A DNA stretch of 17,486 bases from Chloroflexota bacterium. GTDB lineage: Bacteria; Chloroflexota; Chloroflexia; Thermomicrobiales; JADLAZ01. The notes under the pieces are model-generated. The model did no database searches. It saw nothing but the letters and a program-made list of their open reading frames with translations, and had not been told where the DNA came from. A program made the position numbers and the translations under genes. Positions 13,109 through 17,486 of this stretch are shown here, in pieces. Within the stretch, counting starts at the first letter, position 1. Every line of letters begins with the position of its first letter. The DNA lies in assembly GCA_020849725.1 (NCBI GenBank), contig JADLAZ010000113.1:1-17486 (forward strand), in the 5' to 3' direction.

Positions 13109-13148
13109 AAACGGAGCAGCGGCGGGGTGGGTCGCCGCTGCTCCGTTT
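13109..13148 (-). terminator. Strong hairpin, 16-bp perfect stem (probable terminator on minus strand)
   Basis: The arms at 13109-13124 and 13133-13148 are perfectly complementary over 16 bp, GC-rich, ending in AAA/TTT, with an 8-nt loop. Read on the minus strand the stem is followed by TTTTCTT, as in an intrinsic terminator; on the plus strand only TTT follows. On the minus strand it would stop read-through towards selW. On the plus strand it forms part of the region upstream of alaX. Confidence 0.65.
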
Positions 13149-13160
13149 GAGGAGGGAGAG

Positions 13161-13187
13161 ATGTATGCTCTTTGATCTGGCATACGT
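13161..13187 (+). promoter_or_regulatory. Second hairpin upstream of alaX
   Basis: ATGTATGC (13161-13168) pairs with GCATACGT (13180-13187), eight pairs with one G-U, around an 11-nt loop. It lies 12 bp after the large hairpin and 95 bp before the alaX start. A GGAGGGAGAG directly before it creates a mini-ORF, Met-Tyr-Ala-Leu-stop, whose AUG would be inside the stem. Confidence 0.4.
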
Positions 13188-13282
13188 GGGCCGCGACCGT
13201 CTGGTTCTGTCGCGCTAGGACCGGGCATTCGGGTGACCAGGCGACGATGGGGCGAGACCGGCGCGGGAGTCAAGGAGGAGCG

Positions 13283-14005
13283 ATGACGACGGCCATCTAC
13301 CTGACCGATGCCTACTGCCGCGAAATCCGTGCCACGGTGGTGGCGCACGCCGGTTCGGCCGTGGTGCTTGACCGCACCGTCTTCTTCCCTGGTGGTGGCG
13401 GCCAGCCAGCCGATGTCGGCACGCTGGTCGTGTCAGGTGTGGCGCGGCCGGTCGTCCAGGTTCGGCGCAGTGACGACGGCGCGGTGCTGCATGACCTGGA
13501 CCCGGCGGATGGGCCGGCGCCGGCGGTCGGCACGCCAATCGTGGCGGCGATCGACTGGCCGCACCGCTACCGGCTGATGCGCACCCACACGGCGATGCAC
13601 GTGCTGTGCGGCGCGATCTTCCGCGCATTCGGCGCCCTCGTCACCGGTGGCCAGATGTACCTGGACCGGGCGCGCATGGACTTCGAGTTGGACGACCTCA
13701 GCGCCGACCGGGTGACCCAGATCGAGGCGATGGCGAACGAGGACATCGCCGCCGACCGGCCGGTGCGAGTGTTTGTCCTGCCGCGGGCCGAGGCGTTCGC
13801 CATTCCGGACCTGATCCGCACCAAGATCAACTTGCTGCCAGAGGGCATCCGCGAGGTCCGCATAGTGGAGATCGTCGGGCTTGATGTGCAGGCGGACGGC
13901 GGCACGCACGTGGCCCGCACCGGTGAGATCGGTGGCCTGCGCGTGATCGGCACGCGCAGCAAGGGCCGGATCAACAAACGGTTGGAGATCGCGCTGGTCG
14001 ATTGA
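13283..14005 (+). CDS. alaX: Alanyl-tRNA editing protein AlaX
   Basis: A 240-aa stand-alone editing domain that hydrolyses mischarged Ser- or Gly-tRNA(Ala) in the cytoplasm. Residues 1-90 match the short beta-barrel that precedes the editing core (Phe-Phe-Pro-Gly-Gly-Gly-Gly-Gln-Pro at 34-42). The core has His-Thr-Ala-Met-His (H102 and H106), the conserved metal-binding HxxxH, and Gly-Gly-Thr-His-Val (206-210) with H209 as third ligand. The Cys that usually precedes Gly-Gly-Thr-His is Asp (D205) here. Thr-Gly-Glu-Ile-Gly (213-217) and a Lys/Arg-rich tail (Lys-Gly-Arg-Ile-Asn-Lys-Arg) complete the family pattern. The ATG at 13283 has AAGGAGGAG upstream. Confidence 0.95.
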   Translation: MTTAIYLTDAYCREIRATVVAHAGSAVVLDRTVFFPGGGGQPADVGTLVVSGVARPVVQVRRSDDGAVLHDLDPADGPAPAVGTPIVAAIDWPHRYRLMRTHTAMHVLCGAIFRAFGALVTGGQMYLDRARMDFELDDLSADRVTQIEAMANEDIAADRPVRVFVLPRAEAFAIPDLIRTKINLLPEGIREVRIVEIVGLDVQADGGTHVARTGEIGGLRVIGTRSKGRINKRLEIALVD

Positions 14006-14292
14006 GGCCGGCGGCCTGAGCGTTTCACGTGCAACACAGGGCTGAGTGGCTGCGACCCACCATTGTCCGACCCGACTACATCTACTCCCGCGACGCCGCG
14101 GCCGCGCCAGCCCGCAGGGCGTCACGCTCGCCGATGCGCGGCTCCAACCAGCAGCACAAACCGTCGGCGACGCCGAGCAGGAACCGCGGCACAGCCGGCT
14201 CAGCTCACCACTCGACACCCGCTCCATCGGCACGAGTGGCAGTGGCCTGCGCGGAATGCTCCCGCACATGCAGCCCACCTCGGCGGAGATGC
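14006..14292. other. Intergenic region without recognisable gene
   Basis: No conserved frame was found on either strand. A short AGGCC/GGCCT dyad lies just after the alaX stop (about 14007-14020) without a T-run. The rest may be decayed DNA that goes with the broken Uma2 gene beside it. Confidence 0.4.
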
Positions 14293-14655
14293 ATGCCGAC
14301 CGAACTCCTCTTCACCGTCGCTGACTTGGCAGCCGTTCCCGACGACGACTAGCGCTACGACGTCATCGGCGGGGAGTCGCTAGTGAGACCGCCCCGCACG
14401 CCGAGCATCAACAGGCGGCCCATCGAACCGCCGCACGCGATGCCTGGGAGCCAGCCCACCGATACGGCTGGACTGTCCCGGCAAAGGGATCATCTTCTCC
14501 ATCGACACCGGCGTCATTCCCAATCTGGTGTGGGTCCGGGCCGGCAGGCTGGTCCGTGCCCTCTCCGATGCCGCCGGTGAGCGCGATAGCACGCTCCACG
14601 CCGCCCCCGATCTGGCCGCGGAGGTGCTGTCACCCGGCGTCGTTCCGGCTGATCG
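14293..14655 (+). pseudogene. Uma2-family endonuclease, decayed
   Basis: Three frames carry consecutive parts of one Uma2 protein. Frame 1 (14293 to ~14390) reads Met-Pro-Thr-Glu-Leu-Leu-Phe-Thr-Val-Ala-Asp-Leu, then Pro-Asp-Asp-Asp, a TAG (14350-14352), and Arg-Tyr-Asp-Val-Ile-Gly-Gly-Glu. Frame 2 (~14397-14485) reads His-Ala-Glu-His-Gln-Gln-Ala and Tyr-Gly-Trp-Thr-Val-Pro-Ala. Frame 3 (~14483-14640) reads Gly-Ile-Ile-Phe-Ser-Ile-Asp-Thr, Asn-Leu-Val-Trp-Val-Arg-Ala and Ala-Pro-Asp-Leu-Ala-Ala-Glu-Val-Leu-Ser-Pro-Gly. These match the family order: 'RYE..GGE', 'H' segment, 'PDL.WV' and 'APDL..E.LSPG' (PD-(D/E)XK core). The active-site Asp of 'PDLVWV' is Asn here. The C-terminal third is missing; the remnant runs into the 3' end of nadD. 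Confidence 0.88.
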
Positions 14656-14656
14656 A

Positions 14657-15292
14657 TCAACCGCTCGCCCCCGCGGCCGAATAGAGGCCGCGCTCGCGGA
14701 TATAGTCTTCGACGGCCGGCGGCGTCTGGTAGCGGACCGGCCGGCCCTCGGCCACGCGCTGGCGCAGGTCGCGCGCCGCGATACCGATCGCCAGCGTCGG
14801 CACCAGATCGACGCGCCCGCGCAGCCCGAGAATCAGGCGGTCGAGCGCCGCCAGATCGACCGTCACTCCCGGCCGGGTCATCACCGCCAGCCGCGCCGCC
14901 CGCACGATGCGCGCCGGCTCGTGCCAGGTCGGCAGATCGGCTAGCGAGTCCTCGCCCATGATGAACCACAGCGCCGCCGCCGGCCAGCGCCGGGCCAGCG
15001 CCTCCATCGTGTCGGCAGTGTACGACGGCCCGGCGCGCTCCACATCGTGCAGATCCAGCCCGAAGGCCGGGTTGCCGGCGATGGCCAGCCGCGTCATCGC
15101 CACCCGGTCGGCGACCGGGCTGATCGCCGCATCCGGCTTGTGCGGCGGCTGACCGGCCGGCAGGAACAGCACCCGCGCCAGGCGGAGCGCGTGCCGCACC
15201 TCCTCGGCCAGGATCAGGTGGCCGTAGTGCGGCGGGTCAAACGTGCCACCGAAGACCCCGATCCGGTCCGTCGCGCCGGCCTGGCTGCTCAC
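14657..15292 (-). CDS. nadD: Nicotinate-nucleotide adenylyltransferase
   Basis: A 211-aa enzyme that adenylates nicotinate mononucleotide to deamido-NAD in NAD synthesis. Gly-Gly-Thr-Phe-Asp-Pro-Pro-His-Tyr-Gly-His (15-25) is the nucleotidyltransferase His-x-Gly-His motif (H22, H25). Pro-Pro-His-Lys (49-52), Ser-Tyr-Thr-Ala-Asp-Thr-Met (90-96) and Met-Gly-Glu-Asp-Ser-Leu (112-117) are NadD-specific. The usual C-terminal Ile-Ser-x-Thr-x-Ile-Arg is replaced by Ile-Ala-Ala-Arg-Asp-Leu-Arg, keeping only its ends. The start is a GTG 25 bp after the mscS stop with GGGCGAGG upstream, so it is probably co-transcribed with mscS. Confidence 0.95.
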   Translation of the reverse strand: MSSQAGATDRIGVFGGTFDPPHYGHLILAEEVRHALRLARVLFLPAGQPPHKPDAAISPVADRVAMTRLAIAGNPAFGLDLHDVERAGPSYTADTMEALARRWPAAALWFIMGEDSLADLPTWHEPARIVRAARLAVMTRPGVTVDLAALDRLILGLRGRVDLVPTLAIGIAARDLRQRVAEGRPVRYQTPPAVEDYIRERGLYSAAGASG

Positions 15293-15317
15293 CCTCGCCC
15301 TGCCTTCATCCCCCGCG

Positions 15318-16148
15318 TCACCGCGACGCCGGTGAGATGGACGGCGGCGTCGCCGTCCCGGCCAGGGCGACGGTGGCGGTGGGGAAGGTCATCTGCAGCG
15401 CCGGCAGCACCGTCGCCGGCAGCGGCCGGTCGGCGCGATGCCAGACATCGACGGTGACCGTCTCCTTGCCGTCGGCCACCGCCTCCAGATGGACCCGTGG
15501 GCCGGGCAGATCGGCGAGGTCCGCGATGTCCGTCAGCGCCGCGACCACGGCGCGCTGGATCTCGTCCAGTGGCTCCGTCAGCCCACCGATGCGAATGATC
15601 ACCCGCCGCGTCGGGTAGGCGGTGCGGTTCATCACCGTCGTCGCCAGCACGGTCGCGTTCGGCACGAGCGCCTGCGTGCCGTCAGGCATCCGCAGCACCG
15701 TCGTGCGCACCTCGATGCTCTCGACCTCACCTTCGCGCCCGTCGACGACGATCGTATCACCAATCTTGAATGGATGTTCAATTAATAAATAAATACCTGA
15801 TACGATATTTCTCAAGACATCCTGCAGCGCCAGTCCGATGGCAACGGAGCTGACCCCCAGCACCGTGAACACCGCCGTCAGGTTCAACCCGTACAAGCCC
15901 AGCACCAGCATGACCGTCACCAGGATCGCCGCCATGAAGGTGATGTTGCCGGCGAGTACCGACAGGTTGACGCCAACGCGCGTGCGGCCCAGCGCCCGCA
16001 CGACGCGCCCGCGCGCCCAGCGGGCGATCAGGACGCCAGCGGCCGCGATCAGCAGCGTGATCGCCAGGGACAGCAGCAGTCCCAGCAGCGACCGCCCGGT
16101 GAGTTCCAGCAGGTACCAGAAGACGCCAGCCGCGTCCATCGCGTCCAT
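15318..16148 (-). CDS. MscS-family mechanosensitive ion channel
   Basis: A 276-aa inner-membrane protein of the small-conductance channel family, which opens on hypo-osmotic shock. Three membrane segments lie near 21-43, 70-88 and 91-113. The third carries Gly-Val-Ser-Ser-Val-Ala-Ile-Gly-Leu-Ala-Leu-Gln-Asp (98-110), the pore helix, followed by Asn-Ile-Val-Ser-Gly-Ile (114-119) and the beta domain beginning 'HPFKIGD'. The C-terminal cytoplasmic domain ends with a variable tail. The ATG at 16148 lies six bases after a TATACT box, so the transcript may be leaderless; an upstream in-frame GTG at 16163 overlaps that box and is unlikely. Codons for residues 112-131 are strikingly AT-rich. Confidence 0.93.
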   Translation of the reverse strand: MDAMDAAGVFWYLLELTGRSLLGLLLSLAITLLIAAAGVLIARWARGRVVRALGRTRVGVNLSVLAGNITFMAAILVTVMLVLGLYGLNLTAVFTVLGVSSVAIGLALQDVLRNIVSGIYLLIEHPFKIGDTIVVDGREGEVESIEVRTTVLRMPDGTQALVPNATVLATTVMNRTAYPTRRVIIRIGGLTEPLDEIQRAVVAALTDIADLADLPGPRVHLEAVADGKETVTVDVWHRADRPLPATVLPALQMTFPTATVALAGTATPPSISPASR

Positions 16149-16154
16149 GGCGGC

Positions 16155-16160
16155 AGTATA
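16155..16160 (-). promoter_or_regulatory. -10 box of mscS (possibly leaderless)
   Basis: TATACT on the minus strand ends six bases before the mscS ATG, so transcription would begin at or next to the A of the start codon. No Shine-Dalgarno sequence is placed for this ATG. The -35 region is poor. Confidence 0.5.
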
Positions 16161-16165
16161 CACCG

Positions 16166-16194
16166 GTCACGTCACCAGTCTCGCCGGCTATACT
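16166..16194 (+). promoter_or_regulatory. Candidate promoter of gpsA
   Basis: TATACT at 16189-16194 with a weak -35 (GTCACG) 17 bp upstream at about 16166-16171. It is arranged back to back with the mscS -10 box (AGTATA at 16155). The expected leader is about 50 nt and contains AGGAG before the gpsA ATG. Confidence 0.45.
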
Positions 16195-16252
16195 TGGCCG
16201 CGAGCGCGACGGCGCGACGCCGTCGCCCGGCCGACGCCAGGAGTAGCCCGCC

Positions 16253-17278
16253 ATGACCTCATCCGCCCCGATCGCGGTGTTGGGCGCCGGCGCCTGGGGC
16301 ACGACGCTGGCGATCGCGCTGGCGCGGGCCGGCCGCGCGGTCACGCTCTGGGCACACCGGCCGGACCATGCCGCCGCGCTGGCCACCGCGCGCGTCAACG
16401 AGCGGTACCTGCCCGGCTATCCGCTGCCGCCGGCGGTCGTCGTGACAGCCGACAGCGCCGCCGCGGTCGCTGGCGCGGCGGTGGTGCTGCTCGTTGTGCC
16501 GTCGCAGGCGATGCGCGCGACGGCGGCCCGGGTCGCGCCGCACCTGCCACCGGCGGCCCTCGTCGTCAGTTGCGCCAAGGGGCTGGAGATCGATACCCGC
16601 CTGCGGCTGTCCGCCGTCATCGCCGAGGTGGCGCCGGCGGCAGCCGGGCGGCTGGCCGCACTGAGCGGCCCGAACCTGGCCGGCGAGATCGCTGCCGGCC
16701 GGCCGGCCTCCAGCGTCATCGCCGCCGCTGACCCCGCCGTCGCCCGCGCCGCCCGCGACCGGCTGCTGACGCCGTTGCTGCGCCTCTACACCAGCCCGGA
16801 TGTGATCGGTGTCGAGCTGGCCGGTGCATTGAAGAACATCATCGCGCTCGTCGCCGGCATCAGCGACGGACTGGGGATGGGCGATAACGCCAAGGCTGGC
16901 ATCATGACCCGCGGCCTGGCCGAGATCGCCCGGCTCGGTGTCGCCGCCGGCGCCCACCCGCTGACCTTTGCCGGCCTGGCCGGCGTCGGCGACCTGATCG
17001 CCACCTGCGCCAGTCCGCTCAGCCGCAACCGCACCGTCGGTGAGCGCCTGGCGCGCGGGCAGCCGCTGACCACGATCGTCGCCGAGCTGGGCCATGTGGC
17101 CGAGGGCGTGACCACCACGCGCGTGGCCCGCGCGCTGGCGGCCGAGCTGGGCGTGGAGATGCCGATCACCGAGCAACTCTATCAGGTGCTGTATGCCGGC
17201 AAACCCCTGACCGAGGCGGTGCAGGCGCTGCTGGCCCGCGACCCGCGCGCCGAACTGGACGATCTCGCCACTCGCTGA
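16253..17278 (+). CDS. gpsA: Glycerol-3-phosphate dehydrogenase [NAD(P)+]
   Basis: A 341-aa cytoplasmic enzyme reducing dihydroxyacetone phosphate to sn-glycerol 3-phosphate for phospholipid synthesis. Gly-Ala-Gly-Ala-Trp-Gly (11-16) is the dinucleotide loop with the Trp typical of GpsA. Cys-Ala-Lys-Gly-Leu-Glu (107-112) contains the conserved K109, and Ala-Leu-Lys-Asn-Ile-Ile-Ala (192-198) the catalytic K194. Ser-Arg-Asn-Arg-Thr-Val-Gly (257-263) binds the substrate phosphate. The length is normal. The ATG follows AGGAG at a good distance. It is divergent from mscS. Confidence 0.97.
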   Translation: MTSSAPIAVLGAGAWGTTLAIALARAGRAVTLWAHRPDHAAALATARVNERYLPGYPLPPAVVVTADSAAAVAGAAVVLLVVPSQAMRATAARVAPHLPPAALVVSCAKGLEIDTRLRLSAVIAEVAPAAAGRLAALSGPNLAGEIAAGRPASSVIAAADPAVARAARDRLLTPLLRLYTSPDVIGVELAGALKNIIALVAGISDGLGMGDNAKAGIMTRGLAEIARLGVAAGAHPLTFAGLAGVGDLIATCASPLSRNRTVGERLARGQPLTTIVAELGHVAEGVTTTRVARALAAELGVEMPITEQLYQVLYAGKPLTEAVQALLARDPRAELDDLATR

Positions 17279-17360
17279 CGCGGCGCTCTGGACAGCCGGC
17301 GCCAATCACGCGGCTCGGCGCGCCAGATGTCGCACCGTCGGCTCCATCAGCCGCCCGCGC
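17279..17360. other. Intergenic spacer between gpsA and the IS end
   Basis: GC-rich spacer with no frame or structure that I can support. Confidence 0.4.
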
Positions 17361-17486
17361 GTAACTGTTCAGACTTGGGCGGGAAGCGGGTCGGAGAGGA
17401 GGCGGAGACACTCGGCGAAGGGGTTGAGGCCGCGCGCCCGCCAGGTGCCGAAGGCCGTCGCCAGCGGCATCTTGATCGCCGTCCCA
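17361..17486 (-). mobile_element. End of an IS66-like insertion sequence (runs off window)
   Basis: GTAACTGTTCAGA at 17361-17373 looks like a terminal inverted-repeat end of an IS66-type element. The transposase stop codon (17371-17369) lies inside it, only about ten bases from the presumed tip, as is common in such elements. The other end and the target duplication are outside the window, so the exact boundary is a guess. Confidence 0.55.
17369..17485 (-). CDS. Transposase, C-terminal 38 residues (IS66-like, partial)
   Basis: The minus-strand frame from the window edge reads Leu-Ala-Thr-Ala-Phe-Gly-Thr-Trp-Arg-Ala-Arg-Gly-Leu-Asn-Pro-Phe and then Glu-Cys-Leu-Arg-Leu-Leu, ending at a TGA. 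A 'Phe-x-Thr-Trp-x-x-x-Gly-Leu-Asn-Pro-x' tail followed by a short Leu-rich helix is what I recall for C-termini of IS66-family transposases. Only the tail is in the window, so integrity of the gene cannot be judged. Confidence 0.65.
   Translation of the reverse strand, partial: GTAIKMPLATAFGTWRARGLNPFAECLRLLSDPLPAQV

Noticed and set aside
13109..13148. T-box riboswitch upstream of alaX
   Set aside because: The loop contains GGGTGGGT, faintly like a T-box core, but it sits in the loop of a perfect hairpin rather than on the 5' side of an antiterminator, and no Stem I or specifier loop is visible.
13172..13282. N-terminal extension of AlaX from a TTG at 13172
   Set aside because: The extension would begin inside the second hairpin with no suitable ribosome binding site, while the ATG at 13283 has AAGGAGGAG and fits the family N-terminus.
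16259..17305. 348-codon minus-strand frame opposite gpsA
   Set aside because: Shadow frame rich in Gly/Gln/Arg/Asp; gpsA on the other strand is unmistakable.
1..17486. CRISPR arrays, tRNA or rRNA genes
   Set aside because: No regularly spaced direct repeats, cloverleaf patterns or rRNA-like conserved blocks were seen on either strand.

Overview
The window is GC-rich, gene-dense bacterial DNA with purine-rich Shine-Dalgarno sequences, many GTG/ATG starts and short intergenic gaps. The gene mix suggests Chloroflexota, possibly near Thermomicrobia/Sphaerobacter: a fused hypoxanthine phosphoribosyltransferase, a GH57 enzyme of the DUF3536 type, Uma2 and RHS debris, and a 'WPD..LGCP' lipoprotein. 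This placement is an inference from protein style; there is no rRNA or other marker to fix it.

Layout. Positions 113-2809 (+) hold a GalT/HIT-like nucleotidyl transferase and a GH57 glycosidase, a probable sugar-metabolism pair. Positions 2819-3025 hold a C-terminal scrap of an RHS-repeat protein. A good promoter and a leader hairpin then precede a 103-aa protein (3222-3533, +). hpt (3576-4601, -) carries a PD-(D/E)XK-like N-terminal domain and is divergent from a DinB-like protein (4861-5355, +) and a 59-aa acidic protein. A minus-strand cluster runs from mutM/fpg (8111) through a 372-aa nucleotidyltransferase-like protein to a lipoprotein (5674). Divergent from it are a HinT-like HIT protein and a Gfo/Idh/MocA oxidoreductase (8213-9645, +). 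After a gene-poor stretch come a small helical protein (-), an AT-rich island, an SDR and an alpha/beta hydrolase (both -), and a proline-rich small protein (+).

The main discovery is at 12764-13006 (-): an 80-aa Rdx/SelW-family gene with an in-frame TGA exactly at the second position of its CxxC redox motif (Cys-Thr-Gln-Sec). A SECIS-like hairpin follows the TGA at the right distance. Ordinary gene calling breaks this gene at codon 15 and misses it. The organism should therefore carry selA/B/C/D elsewhere.

To the right, alaX (13283-14005, +) is preceded by two strong hairpins. Next come a decayed Uma2 gene (one stop, two frameshifts), the minus-strand pair mscS-nadD, gpsA (+) divergent from mscS, and the C-terminal end of an IS66-like transposase at the window edge. 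Many genes are housekeeping: purine salvage (hpt), oxidised-base repair (mutM), tRNA editing (alaX), NAD synthesis (nadD), glycerol-3-phosphate synthesis (gpsA) and osmotic protection (mscS). RHS, Uma2 and IS66 remnants mark past mobile or horizontal activity between them.
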